Shown in pieces: positions 1-8,475 of a stretch of 64,000 nt of DNA. Source of the DNA: Leucobacter luti (GTDB lineage Bacteria; Actinomycetota; Actinomycetes; Actinomycetales; Microbacteriaceae); the NCBI RefSeq assembly GCF_019464495.1, contig NZ_CP080492.1, positions 62,001 through 126,000 on the forward strand, in the 5' to 3' direction. Under the pieces are notes generated by a model, which saw only the letters and a program-made list of their open reading frames with translations, did not search any database and was not told where the DNA came from. Each line of letters begins with the position of its first letter. Positions within the stretch are counted from its first letter, which is position 1. Position numbers and translations under genes: made by a program.

Positions 1-315
1 AACCGCTTCGGCTTCACAGACGCGCTGAACCAGATGGGCGCGAATATCGTGGTACACAAGAGTGGGCTTGCCTCCGACGACCGCCGCGTGAAGCGGCGCG
101 AGTTCGAGCAGGCAGCGGTAATCACTGGTCCGACGCCGCTCACCGGCGCAGACATCGAAGTGCCCGATCTGCGTGGCGGATTCAGCCACCTGATCGCAGC
201 GCTGACTGCCGAGGGGCAGTCAAAGGTCACGAACCTGGGAATCATTTCCCGGGGGTACGAGAACTTCATCGAGAAGCTGCACCTGCTCGGCGCCGATTTC
301 GTCTACGAGAGCTAG
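1..315 (+). CDS. murA: UDP-N-acetylglucosamine 1-carboxyvinyltransferase, C-terminal part
   Basis: This is the 3' end of murA; the 5' part lies outside the window. MurA transfers enolpyruvate from PEP to UDP-GlcNAc in the cytoplasm, the first committed step of peptidoglycan synthesis. About 104 residues are visible in frame from base 1. They include the conserved end of the family: TGADIEVPDLRGGF, then an Ala/Leu-rich helix, then GYENFIEKLHLLGADF. No frameshift is seen. It is followed by a 229-bp spacer and then plsC. Identification is by family recognition and is firm, although the catalytic Cys region is not in the window. Confidence 0.93.
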   Translation, partial: NRFGFTDALNQMGANIVVHKSGLASDDRRVKRREFEQAAVITGPTPLTGADIEVPDLRGGFSHLIAALTAEGQSKVTNLGIISRGYENFIEKLHLLGADFVYES

Positions 316-531
316 GCTGCGTCTGGCAATGCGGGTCAGGTCGAAGCGGCCCGGTCTGTGGTGTCCTGCACGACGGAGGAGGAACTCATAGTGGTGGTAT
401 GGGAGACGACAACGACGCAGCAGGGTGCCGCAGAGCGGATCGCGACGCAGAGCCGAATTGCCAGACACGCCCGAGGCTGCACGATCTGCGGGAGGTCGGT
501 CCGTCATGCCGCTTCCGGACCGTACCTCCGG

Positions 532-537
532 GATAAT
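532..537 (+). promoter_or_regulatory. Possible -10 box (GATAAT) of plsC, leaderless start
   Basis: GATAAT lies 8 bases before the plsC ATG (545), which puts the expected transcription start on or next to the start codon. There is no convincing Shine-Dalgarno sequence, and no clear -35 was found. Leaderless initiation is common in Actinobacteria, so this is plausible but not proven. Confidence 0.35.
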
Positions 538-544
538 GTGAAGC

Positions 545-1321
545 ATGATTGACACGGTGAAGATCCGAGGCCGCTCCTCCGCGGAGAAGCGGCGCCCGTC
601 GGCGTTCTGGGTGCTTTCGAGCCTGATCCTGCCACTGTGGTCGATGATGGTGCGCTATCGCTTCACGCCGAAGTCGAAGCTCCCTCAGACGGGACCGTTT
701 ATTCTCGCGCCGAACCACTACAGCGAGATCGACCCGATTGCTGTTGGTGCCGCGGTATGGCACCTGGGCCGCCTGCCGCGGTTCATGGCGAAAGCGAGCT
801 TGTTCAAGGTGCCCGTGTTTGGATCGCTGCTGCGCGCGTCGGGCCAGATTCCAGTTGAGCGGGTCGGCGTGGTTCGCCCAGGCGCGGACAGCGCGAACCC
901 GATCGGTGCGGCTGCCGCGCTCATCGCCAATGATGCTGGCGTGATCGTGTACCCGGAAGGAACGCTCACGCGAGATCCAGATCTCTGGCCAATGCGCGGG
1001 AAAACGGGTGCGATCCGGCTTGCACTCGAATCAGGGATCCCGGTAATCCCTGTCGCGCACTGGGGTACTCAGGAGCTCATGCCCCGGTACGCGAAGCGGA
1101 TTCATCCGTTCCCCCGCAAGACGATTCACGTCTCGGTCGGCGAACCATTGGATCTCAGCAAGTACGCCGGTCGGCCCATTGACCAGCGAGTTGTTACCGA
1201 GGCCACGCGCGAACTGATGGACGCGATCACCGCGCTCCTCGGCGAACTCAGGGGAGAGACGCCACCGCCAGAGCGGTGGGACCCCACCAAGCACCAGCAA
1301 AGTGAGACGGGACGCTTTTGA
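545..1321 (+). CDS. plsC: 1-acyl-sn-glycerol-3-phosphate acyltransferase (PlsC family)
   Basis: This is a membrane-associated lysophosphatidic acid acyltransferase that acylates the sn-2 position to give phosphatidic acid. It has 258 aa, typical for actinobacterial PlsC. The catalytic NHxxxxD motif is NHYSEID at residues 57-63, and the substrate-binding block VYPEGT is at about 135-140. A hydrophobic stretch near residues 20-35 could anchor it to the membrane. Its stop overlaps the TTG start of gpsA, so phospholipid backbone synthesis (GpsA) and acylation (PlsC) are translationally coupled. The ATG at 545 is chosen because it sits just behind the -10-like box. Confidence 0.9.
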   Translation: MIDTVKIRGRSSAEKRRPSAFWVLSSLILPLWSMMVRYRFTPKSKLPQTGPFILAPNHYSEIDPIAVGAAVWHLGRLPRFMAKASLFKVPVFGSLLRASGQIPVERVGVVRPGADSANPIGAAAALIANDAGVIVYPEGTLTRDPDLWPMRGKTGAIRLALESGIPVIPVAHWGTQELMPRYAKRIHPFPRKTIHVSVGEPLDLSKYAGRPIDQRVVTEATRELMDAITALLGELRGETPPPERWDPTKHQQSETGRF

Positions 1322-2439
1322 GCACCAATTCGATTCCGGTCGTTCGTGGAAACGGAACCCGGAACCACGGCCGAAAGGTCGCAGTGATCGGCTCGGGGAG
1401 CTGGGGGACGACTTTCGCGAAAGTTCTGACGGATGCCGGCTGCGACGTGACGATCTGGGCCCGGAGAACTGAGGTTGCTCACGAGATTCAGGTCGCGAGA
1501 CGCAATACTCAGTATCTGCCGAGCATTAATCTGCCGAAGGGGTTGAACGCCACGAGCGATCTCGCCGTGGCGCTGCGTGGTGCGCAGCTGGTGTTCCTGG
1601 CGGTTCCCAGTCAAACACTCAGGCAGAACTTGCTCGACCTTGAACCCTATCTGGACCGGCGGAGCGTGCTGGTGAGCCTGGTGAAGGGGGTCGAGAAGAC
1701 CACCACAATGCGGATGTCGGAGGTGATAGCCGACACACTGGATCTCCCTCCCGAGCGCATCGGCTCGGTTTCGGGGCCGAACATCGCACTCGAGATCGCG
1801 AAGGAGCAGCCCACCGGCGCAGTCGCCTCATGCGCTGATCTTTCCGTTGCGCAGGAGATTGCAACGGCTGCCTCCGCACCGTACTTCCGCACCTATGTCA
1901 GCACCGATGTCGTGGGCACAGAGCTTGGCGGGGTGCTTAAGAACTTGATCGCGCTTGCCATCGGCATCGTGGACGGTGTGGGCTACGGAGAGAACACGAA
2001 GGCCGCGATCATTACCCGCGGGCTCGCGGAGATGACCGAGTTTGCCGTGGCCTCAGGGGCGGATCCGGTAACGATGTCCGGCTTGGCAGGACTCGGTGAC
2101 TTGATCGCCACGTGCCAGTCGCCGCTGTCCCGCAATAACACCGCTGGCCGGCTGATTGGCCAGGGATACTCGCAGGAGGAAACTCGCGAGCAGATGCAGC
2201 AGGTTGCGGAGGGGATCACCTCGGTTCCCCCGGTCCTCGAACTCGCGCGTGAGCGTGGGATCGTGATGCCCATCGTGGAGCAGGTGCAGATGGTGCTGAG
2301 TGGCACCATGGCGCCGGCGAATCTGGGGCCGCACCTCGCAACCGAAGACGATGTGCCACGGCCAGAGCAGCGGCCCGACACGCCCCAGGAGGGGCGTTGG
2401 CGCCGACTGGTCAACCGAATGAAGGGAAGCGCCGCATGA
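1318..2439 (+). CDS. gpsA: NAD(P)H-dependent glycerol-3-phosphate dehydrogenase
   Basis: The enzyme reduces dihydroxyacetone phosphate to sn-glycerol-3-phosphate for phospholipid synthesis. It has 373 aa. The Rossmann loop GSGSWG is at residues 25-30, SGPNIALE at about 152-159, and the catalytic lysine is expected in GGVLKNLIALA (about K208). The C-terminus carries a roughly 40-residue tail rich in charged residues and Pro, beyond the usual end of the family. The start is a TTG overlapping the plsC stop. The end overlaps the next ATG in an ATGA arrangement, so plsC-gpsA-ddl form one operon. Confidence 0.93.
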   Translation: MSTNSIPVVRGNGTRNHGRKVAVIGSGSWGTTFAKVLTDAGCDVTIWARRTEVAHEIQVARRNTQYLPSINLPKGLNATSDLAVALRGAQLVFLAVPSQTLRQNLLDLEPYLDRRSVLVSLVKGVEKTTTMRMSEVIADTLDLPPERIGSVSGPNIALEIAKEQPTGAVASCADLSVAQEIATAASAPYFRTYVSTDVVGTELGGVLKNLIALAIGIVDGVGYGENTKAAIITRGLAEMTEFAVASGADPVTMSGLAGLGDLIATCQSPLSRNNTAGRLIGQGYSQEETREQMQQVAEGITSVPPVLELARERGIVMPIVEQVQMVLSGTMAPANLGPHLATEDDVPRPEQRPDTPQEGRWRRLVNRMKGSAA

Positions 2440-3599
2440 GCGAGAACGAGAGCACTACGGGCCCGGTTGCGACGGGTCCGATCCGTAAAGCAGGTCCGGC
2501 ACCGCGCACGGTCGTGATTCTCTTCGGCGGACGTTCCAGCGAGCACGGGATCAGCTGCGTGACCGCGGCCGGAGTGCTGCGGGCAATCGACCGCACGCTG
2601 TTCAATGTGATTCTCGTCGGGATGACTCAGCACGGCGCGACGGTGCTGATGAGCGAGGACGACCTGGCGGAGTACAAACTCGAGGCGGGAGCGCTGCCGC
2701 AGGTGCAGGACAACGGTACCCGCGTGCTGTGGCCGGCTTCGACGGCGACGCAGACCATCACGGTGATCGAGCAAACCGGAACCCTCCGCAGCCTCGGCCA
2801 CGTCGATGCTGTGCTGCCGATGCTGCACGGCCCCTACGGGGAGGACGGCACAGTGCAGGGCATGTTCGACCTTGTCGACATGCCTTACGTCGGCAGCGGC
2901 GTGCTGGGATCCGCTCTGTGCATGGATAAGCACATGGTGAAGACCGTGCTCGCAGAGGCCGGGATCCAGGTGGCGCCGTGGCGGACGGTGACGCGGGAGC
3001 AGATTCAGGCCGATCCGTATCTTGCGGAACAGCTGGATGAAGGCCTCAGCTATCCGCTGTTCGTGAAGCCGGCACGCGCCGGCTCGAGTGTGGGTGTGAG
3101 CCGGGTCGTGTCCGCTGCAGAGATCCCAGCGGCACTCGAACTGGCATTTGCCGAGGACCGAACCGTCCTGATCGAGTCGGGTGTCACCGGCCGAGAGGTG
3201 GAGATCGCGGTGCTCGAGGGCCGTGAGGGCACGGCACCTCGTACGAGTTCCGTGATCGGGGAGATTGTGTTCTCCGGGCGTGACTTCTACGACTTCGAGG
3301 CGAAGTACCTCGGTGCCTCAGGTGTTGACCTTGCGTTGCCAGCGGACGTCACAGACGCAGAGTTCCGCGCGATTCGTGAAGCCGCGATTCGCTCCTACGA
3401 GGTCACGCAGTGCGCAGGTCACGCCCGCATCGATTTCTTCCTCACAGATCACGGCCCTGTGCTGAATGAGATCAACACACTGCCGGGCTTCACTCCGATT
3501 TCGATGTACCCCCGATTGTGGGAAGCATCTGGGATGAGCTATTCCGAACTCATTACAGAGCTGATCGAGCTCGCGATTGCGAAGCGCCCGGCCTACTAG
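2436..3599 (+). CDS. ddl: D-alanine--D-alanine ligase
   Basis: This ATP-grasp enzyme makes D-Ala-D-Ala for the peptidoglycan stem peptide. It has 387 aa from the ATG that overlaps the gpsA stop (ATGA); an in-frame upstream start at 2397 would lie inside gpsA and is less likely. Visible motifs are FGGRSSEH near the N-terminus, the HGPYGEDG serine-loop region, KPARAGSSVGVSRV and, near the C-terminus, RIDFFLTD...NEINTLPGFT. The length and insert pattern fit DdlA-type ligases. A hairpin terminator follows immediately. Confidence 0.93.
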   Translation: MSENESTTGPVATGPIRKAGPAPRTVVILFGGRSSEHGISCVTAAGVLRAIDRTLFNVILVGMTQHGATVLMSEDDLAEYKLEAGALPQVQDNGTRVLWPASTATQTITVIEQTGTLRSLGHVDAVLPMLHGPYGEDGTVQGMFDLVDMPYVGSGVLGSALCMDKHMVKTVLAEAGIQVAPWRTVTREQIQADPYLAEQLDEGLSYPLFVKPARAGSSVGVSRVVSAAEIPAALELAFAEDRTVLIESGVTGREVEIAVLEGREGTAPRTSSVIGEIVFSGRDFYDFEAKYLGASGVDLALPADVTDAEFRAIREAAIRSYEVTQCAGHARIDFFLTDHGPVLNEINTLPGFTPISMYPRLWEASGMSYSELITELIELAIAKRPAY

Positions 3600-3606
3600 C
3601 TGCTCC

Positions 3607-3632
3607 AGCCCGAGCGCTGCGGCGCTCGGGCT
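3607..3632. terminator. Hairpin terminator between ddl and the DUF3515 gene
   Basis: Perfect 11-bp arms (AGCCCGAGCGC at 3607-3617 and its complement at 3622-3632) enclose a 4-base loop. The hairpin lies between convergent genes, so it can serve both. Confidence 0.8.
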
Positions 3633-3633
3633 G

Positions 3634-4146
3634 CTACTGCTTGGTGATGTCGAGTGTGTCTGACAGGCTCGTGCACTGGCGCTCCTGTGGGAGCTCCTTC
3701 GCGACGGCACTGAGGTCGACAACCACCTCTGTGCCGCTCACCTGCTCGCCATCGACGTAGACGGCGAGGCCGGGGGATCGGCCGTACGCTTCAAAGCGGT
3801 AGATGGGGGCCTCGGACTCGTCGATGACCCAGTCGACACCGTTGACGTTGACACAGGTGTCGGTGGTGGGACCCGTCGGTTCGACGCCGCAGACCAGTTG
3901 AACTGCTGCATTCTCACCCCACGCGCCGGTTGCCTGCGCGTTCGTCGAGCGTTTCTGCTGCTCCGCGACCGTTTCCGGAAGCCGCACGATCACATCCGCG
4001 CACGCCGGGTTGTTCGCGTCATCGGCGGGGCGCATCGGAACCTGTCCGGCGCACGCAGTGAGACTCGCGATCCCGAGCGCGGCCGCAATCGCGGTCACCG
4101 CTGCCGAACGACGTGAACGGGTGGAGCGGGACAGCAAGTGCGACAT
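3634..4146 (-). CDS. DUF3515 family lipoprotein
   Basis: A 170-aa secreted lipoprotein of the actinobacterial DUF3515 family. It has a basic N-terminus (SRSTRSRR), a hydrophobic core and a lipobox ending LTAC, with the lipidated Cys at about residue 32. The mature part has four further cysteines (ACADV, VCGV, TCVNV and QCTS), which could pair as disulfides outside the cell. The family has no established function, but in Microbacteriaceae it sits between ddl and thiL, as here. It is transcribed against ddl. Confidence 0.82.
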   Translation of the reverse strand: MSHLLSRSTRSRRSAAVTAIAAALGIASLTACAGQVPMRPADDANNPACADVIVRLPETVAEQQKRSTNAQATGAWGENAAVQLVCGVEPTGPTTDTCVNVNGVDWVIDESEAPIYRFEAYGRSPGLAVYVDGEQVSGTEVVVDLSAVAKELPQERQCTSLSDTLDITKQ

Positions 4147-4167
4147 GGCTCCAGTCTACCGGGGCCG

Positions 4168-4617
4168 CTACTGAGCAAACGGTGCAGTCGAGGGGGACGA
4201 CTGGGTGGGGTTCCGCGTGAAATCTGGTCGCGTGAACAGCCAGCTCAGAGCGATTCCGAGCACAAATGGGATGAGGACGATCCCCATGAGACTCGTGATC
4301 ACCACGGTCCAGAAGAGATTCGCAATGTAGTCCTCGGGGCTTCCAGCCGGAACAGCGATTGCGCCAACGAGCAGCCACACGATCGCCGCGGCTACGGCGG
4401 GCATCATCACCTGCCGGAGCCGGGTGTGCCCAAGCCGCTGAGCCCGGCGCCAGAACAGGAGCAGCGTGCCGAGCCAGGCGACACCGGAGGCGATCGGAGC
4501 GATCAGTAGGCCCGCGGCAAACGGTCCGCCTGGCGGGAAAATGAACCACGCCGCAGCCGTCAGCGCGACTCCGGCGAATCCCGCCAGGACCGTGACGGTC
4601 CGTGCTCGTGTAGTCAT
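4168..4617 (-). CDS. Small integral membrane protein, function unknown
   Basis: 149 aa if it starts at the ATG (4615-4617) giving MTTRARTV; a longer reading to 4842 has an Arg-rich, non-membrane extension that overlaps the thiL start and is unlikely. Four hydrophobic segments are visible (about residues 7-27, 33-50, 66-88 and 103-125), followed by a hydrophilic tail rich in Ser/Thr/Pro. I do not recognise a named family. It is divergent from thiL and downstream of nothing obvious. Confidence 0.6.
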   Translation of the reverse strand: MTTRARTVTVLAGFAGVALTAAAWFIFPPGGPFAAGLLIAPIASGVAWLGTLLLFWRRAQRLGHTRLRQVMMPAVAAAIVWLLVGAIAVPAGSPEDYIANLFWTVVITSLMGIVLIPFVLGIALSWLFTRPDFTRNPTQSSPSTAPFAQ

Positions 4618-4760
4618 GTGCGTGGTGTGCTCCGGCCGATCGGTACTGCGCTCGCTCCCGACGCTATCAGAGCCGTGTTCACCGCGAGTCGTGCATGACA
4701 CCCGCCAGTCGCTCCCGGCGGTGTGAGGCCGCCGTGCCACCGGCGCGATAGCGTAGAGGA

Positions 4761-5777
4761 ATGACCTTGACCGTTGGAGAGCTCGGCGAGAGCGGTGTGC
4801 TGCGGCGCATATTGTCCCGGCTCGACGCTGCACAGGTCGCAACTCTTGGCCCAGGCGACGATTGTGCGGTGCTCGGAGTGCGCGGCGAACTGGTGATCAC
4901 CACGGACACGATGATCGAGGGCCCAGACTTCCGGGCTGCGTGGCACAGCGGCTGCGATCTTGGATGGAAGCTTGCGGCGACGAATCTGTCTGACGTTGCC
5001 GCGATGGGTGCGCGCCCGATCGCACTCACGCTCGCGTTGGCGGTGCCCAGGGACACCCCGGTCGAGCTGTTAGAAGCAATCGCAACCGGGATGAACGACG
5101 CGTGCCAGGCGCTCGCTCCCGGCTGCGGCGTGGTGGGCGGTGACCTCGGCACGGCTCCTGTGATCACGGCGGCCGTGACCGCCCTGGGTGAACTCTCGGG
5201 GCGGCCAGCGGTGACTCGAGCGGGCGCACGCGCGGGTGACACGCTTGCCTACGCGGGGGACTTGGGACTTGCCGGACTGGGGCTGAGCCTGCTCTTCGCA
5301 GAGGCCGCGGACAAGCATGGGAATGCGCAGCCTGATCGAGTCGCCGAACTGAAGTCTGCAAGTGCGGTGAACGCAGAGACGCTCGCAGCGCAGCTCACGC
5401 CAACGCCGCCGGTCGGGCTGGGCGTGGTCGCCGCGACCTCCGGCGCAACCGCGATGATGGATATTTCCGATTCACTCTCGATCGACGCCGATCGGCTTGC
5501 TCGAGCGAGTGGAGTACGTGTTGAGTTGGAGTCCGAGCTGCTGCTCGGGGCCTTCGGCTCTCAGCGCGGGGTCGATGTCCCTGTGGCCGCAATGCTTACC
5601 GGCGGGGAGGACCATGGACTGCTCGCCACGTTCCCTGCGGACGTCGTGATTCCCGCGGGTTTCGCGCCAATCGGGCGCGTGCTCGCCGCACACCTCGATC
5701 CGAGAGTGACTCTCGATGGTGAGCCGCAAGAACCCGCGGGGTGGGATCCGTACGTCCTGCGTTGGCCGGGTGCGTGA
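4761..5777 (+). CDS. thiL: Thiamine-monophosphate kinase
   Basis: The enzyme phosphorylates thiamine phosphate to thiamine pyrophosphate (ATP-dependent, PurM/AIR synthase-like fold). It has 338 aa. Family hallmarks are GPGDDCAVL at about residues 31-39, TTDTMIEG, DLGWKLAATNLSDVAAMGA, a Gly-rich VVGGDLG segment and DISDSLSIDADRLA (Mg and nucleotide ligands). It has its own start with no overlap and appears to be a single gene. No TPP riboswitch-like sequence was seen upstream. Confidence 0.92.
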   Translation: MTLTVGELGESGVLRRILSRLDAAQVATLGPGDDCAVLGVRGELVITTDTMIEGPDFRAAWHSGCDLGWKLAATNLSDVAAMGARPIALTLALAVPRDTPVELLEAIATGMNDACQALAPGCGVVGGDLGTAPVITAAVTALGELSGRPAVTRAGARAGDTLAYAGDLGLAGLGLSLLFAEAADKHGNAQPDRVAELKSASAVNAETLAAQLTPTPPVGLGVVAATSGATAMMDISDSLSIDADRLARASGVRVELESELLLGAFGSQRGVDVPVAAMLTGGEDHGLLATFPADVVIPAGFAPIGRVLAAHLDPRVTLDGEPQEPAGWDPYVLRWPGA

Positions 5778-5869
5778 CCCAGCAGGATCTCGCTTAGCAC
5801 AACGTCTCAGCAGAGCCTTCGGCAGGAGGTGAACGGGAGCGGCCCATGCGCGTGGGTCGGAGAGCTAGA

Positions 5870-5884
5870 CGCACCTGAGGTGCG
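5870..5884. promoter_or_regulatory. 15-bp palindrome upstream of the SIMPL gene
   Basis: CGCACCTGAGGTGCG is a perfect inverted repeat around TGA. A -10-like TAATGT follows at 5889-5894, about 50 bases before the ATG. It could be an operator or simply part of the promoter region. Confidence 0.3.
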
Positions 5885-5946
5885 CGAGTAATGTTCGGGG
5901 TGCGTGGCCTTCCCGGCCATCCGAGCCGAACTCAGAGGGGGACTGA

Positions 5947-6573
5947 ATGACCGAGATCGTGGTGACCGGATCATCCGAGCGACGCGTGCCGGCGGATCGT
6001 GCGCAGCTGCAACTCAGTGCATCGAATGCGGGTCCCGAGCGGCAGCGGGTGGTGGCCGGTGCCGGTGCGGTCCACGAGCGCATCGTGGCTCGGGCGCAGG
6101 AGTTGGTGGCTTCTGGCGTGGCCGAGAGCTACACTGCGGAGGCCGTGTCTACCTACACGAACAGCTGGCGAGACGAGCACGGCGAGCAGATCGTTGAGCA
6201 CCGCGCGAGTGTGAGCGTTGGTATTGAACTTCTCGCGCTTGACGAGGTCGGTGCGCTGACCACCGAGTTCGCTGAGGCCGGGATCGATCCGCAGGTGTCC
6301 TGGCAGCTCAGCGCGCCTGCTCGGACCGCGATGCTGCGTGATCTGCGTGCTGAGGCGGTTGCCGATGCGCACACCGCAGCTGCAGATTATGCTCTCGCGA
6401 TCGGCAAGTCTGCGCTGGAGCTCCGGGAGCTTCGGGACGGCAGCACGGGTCGCGGGCCAGTGCCTATCGGGGCGCCACGGTTCGCGATGATGGCGGACGC
6501 GGGAGCGCCACCTGAAGTGACGGTGCACGACATTCTGGTGAGCGTCGACGTCGAGGCGAGGTTCGGGGCGTAG
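5947..6573 (+). CDS. SIMPL domain protein (DUF541)
   Basis: A 208-aa protein of the SIMPL/DUF541 family (named after the mouse IRAK-interacting protein; bacterial members include BP26/OmpIRR). It opens directly with the characteristic VTGSSERRVPADRAQLQLS beta strand. The usual pattern of tandem strands and helices follows, with a conserved helix of the type AVADAHTAAADYALAIGKS before the final strands. Many bacterial members carry a signal peptide; none is seen here, so this one is predicted cytoplasmic. Its role is unknown. It stands alone between thiL and a terminator. Confidence 0.78.
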   Translation: MTEIVVTGSSERRVPADRAQLQLSASNAGPERQRVVAGAGAVHERIVARAQELVASGVAESYTAEAVSTYTNSWRDEHGEQIVEHRASVSVGIELLALDEVGALTTEFAEAGIDPQVSWQLSAPARTAMLRDLRAEAVADAHTAAADYALAIGKSALELRELRDGSTGRGPVPIGAPRFAMMADAGAPPEVTVHDILVSVDVEARFGA

Positions 6574-6587
6574 CGGTCCGGGCGACA

Positions 6588-6634
6588 CCGCGACTGCGGC
6601 CAGCGCGGTCCTGCTGCTGCGACCGCAGTCGCGG
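6588..6634. terminator. Hairpin between the SIMPL gene and pucR
   Basis: A 12-bp perfect stem (CCGCGACTGCGG at 6588-6599, complement at 6623-6634) with a 23-base loop lies between convergent genes. Confidence 0.6.
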
Positions 6635-6697
6635 CGGACACGGCGGGGGCAGGCCCAGCGCTGCCGTTTCGATCATCCGATTCTTCGCCCACGACGT

Positions 6698-8302
6698 CTA
6701 CTCGGCGTCGAGCACGCGGAGGGCTGCCCAGAGCTCGGCGCGTGCGTCGGGAGAATCGAGATCGAGCTGCAGGAGGCTCGCCGCCGTGAGTACCCGGGCC
6801 TTGAGCGTATGTCGATGCACGCCCAGCTCCGTCGCGGCGGGGCTGGTCTGGCCGTGATGCGCGAGCCAGGTCGTGAGGCTTTCCTCAATCCGATCGCCGT
6901 GCCGCTCATCGTGGTGTCGGATAGGGCCGAGCAGCGCTGCAGCGCGTGCGGCGGCTTCTGGCTGGCCGGCGAGAAGCCGGAGCACGCCGCCGTGCAACTC
7001 GGGACGATAGTCGACAGGAGTGGGAGCGTCTGAGCCGAGAGCGAATTCAAGAGCGCGATCTGCCTGGCCGATCAGCTCACTGAGCGCGCTCAGTGTGCCG
7101 CGTTCGGAGATGCCAGCCGGGAGCCGATGAGCCACGAGGAGCCGTTTCAGCGCTGGCAGATGTCGCGTTTCGGCGACGATGAGTGGCGCACCACCCCTGA
7201 GCGCGCCGATGAGCCCTGGGCTGCCTGCGTCAAGCGATTGGAGATCTTCGGCGAAGCTCGGGTCTGGTTCCGCTGGGCTCCGGTAGCGCACCGCCGCGAT
7301 CGCGCCCGCCGGGATCCGCGTCAGCGTGCCCTCGGCCAGACGCTCAGCGAGCGAGTGCTGATCCGCGATCAAGAGCTCCAGAATCGCGCTGCGCAGTGAA
7401 GCCTGCGCGGCCCCGATCCCGCTTCGGTGCTCGAGCTGCACGGTCGCGAGCGCGGCCACGAGCCCGAACAGCGTGCGCTCGGCGGTGTCTGGGGTCCCGT
7501 GCTCCTCGACCACGAGCACGCCGAGCACCTGCCCCTGCCGCCCGAGTGCCTGCATCTGCACGCCGGTGCCGTCTGCGCCTCCGATTCTGCCCGCGCTGAC
7601 GCCGCGCTCCACCAGGCGGCGGGTCTCGCGCCTGATCCACTCGGCGTCCACCGCTGAGCGCGCCGCCTGCGGGGCGAACTCCACGAGCCGCCCAGAGCGA
7701 TCGGTGATCCCCACCCACCGCCCGAGCCGCGCAGCGGCCTCGCGCACCGCAGAGCCGAGCCCATCTCGGTGCAGTGACGCGGTGGTGACGGCGCGCTGCG
7801 ATTCAATAGCCCAGATGTCGCGCTCCCGAGAGAGCGCGTCGAGCAGTCGCGCCGCGGTCTGCACGATCTCAATGAACGCGGTGTCGTAGGGCACGCGGAA
7901 CAGGGGGAGCCCCAGTCGATCGCACGCTGCCACAACGGGCGCGGGGATCCGGTCCCAGTGGAGGCCGACCGCAACGCCGAGCGCTGAGGTGCCAGCGTCG
8001 ATGAGACGCTGCACGTACGCATCAGCGTCGTCCTGGGCCTGGACCACGTCGAAGCGAGCGCCCGTCGTGAGCAGGACCGTGCGCGGCGTGAGGAATGGTG
8101 TGGGATCTTCAAGCTCACTCACGTGGACCCACTGGACCGGGCGCACGGCGGTTGCCTCGTCGGATCCAGCGATGAGCACGAGGCCCAACTGGTACTGGTG
8201 CAGCAGATCACCGAGTTGGATCGTGGGATGCGGGGTGATCGCACTATTGAGCTCGGTCAAAGGGTTCGGATCGGTGGCGATCGTGGCCGCGCTGTTACTC
8301 AT
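6698..8302 (-). CDS. PucR-type transcriptional regulator
   Basis: About 534 aa from the ATG giving MSNSAATIATDP; a longer start (8371) adds 23 residues that lack membrane or domain features. The N-terminal PucR domain (TIQLGDLLHQYQLGLVLIAG, then VQWVHVSELEDPTPFL) is typical of regulators of purine, allantoin or GABA use. A GGDEF-like central part follows. The C-terminal HTH_30 helix-turn-helix is visible in SPAATELGVHRHTLKARV. It is divergent from gabT-gabD and probably controls them, by analogy with other PucR/gab pairs. Confidence 0.85.
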   Translation of the reverse strand: MSNSAATIATDPNPLTELNSAITPHPTIQLGDLLHQYQLGLVLIAGSDEATAVRPVQWVHVSELEDPTPFLTPRTVLLTTGARFDVVQAQDDADAYVQRLIDAGTSALGVAVGLHWDRIPAPVVAACDRLGLPLFRVPYDTAFIEIVQTAARLLDALSRERDIWAIESQRAVTTASLHRDGLGSAVREAAARLGRWVGITDRSGRLVEFAPQAARSAVDAEWIRRETRRLVERGVSAGRIGGADGTGVQMQALGRQGQVLGVLVVEEHGTPDTAERTLFGLVAALATVQLEHRSGIGAAQASLRSAILELLIADQHSLAERLAEGTLTRIPAGAIAAVRYRSPAEPDPSFAEDLQSLDAGSPGLIGALRGGAPLIVAETRHLPALKRLLVAHRLPAGISERGTLSALSELIGQADRALEFALGSDAPTPVDYRPELHGGVLRLLAGQPEAAARAAALLGPIRHHDERHGDRIEESLTTWLAHHGQTSPAATELGVHRHTLKARVLTAASLLQLDLDSPDARAELWAALRVLDAE

Positions 8303-8336
8303 GATTTGCTCGATTCTGCTGCCGTCACGACGTCTG

Positions 8337-8354
8337 CCAAAGTGTCCAAAGTCT
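8337..8354. promoter_or_regulatory. Tandem 9-bp repeat in the pucR-gabT intergenic region
   Basis: CCAAAGTGT is followed immediately by CCAAAGTCT. The repeat sits between the divergent pucR and gabT starts, if pucR starts at 8302. It is a candidate site for the PucR protein; this is inference from position only. Confidence 0.3.
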
Positions 8355-8475
8355 GTGACGTTTGACTCCATTCTGGCACAAGCTCGTGTGGGGTCTTAAA
8401 GCTAGGCTGAACCCGAATCAATTGGACGCGAGACCGGCGCACCCGCTCGCGAGACCTACGCAAGGAGAATCACTC

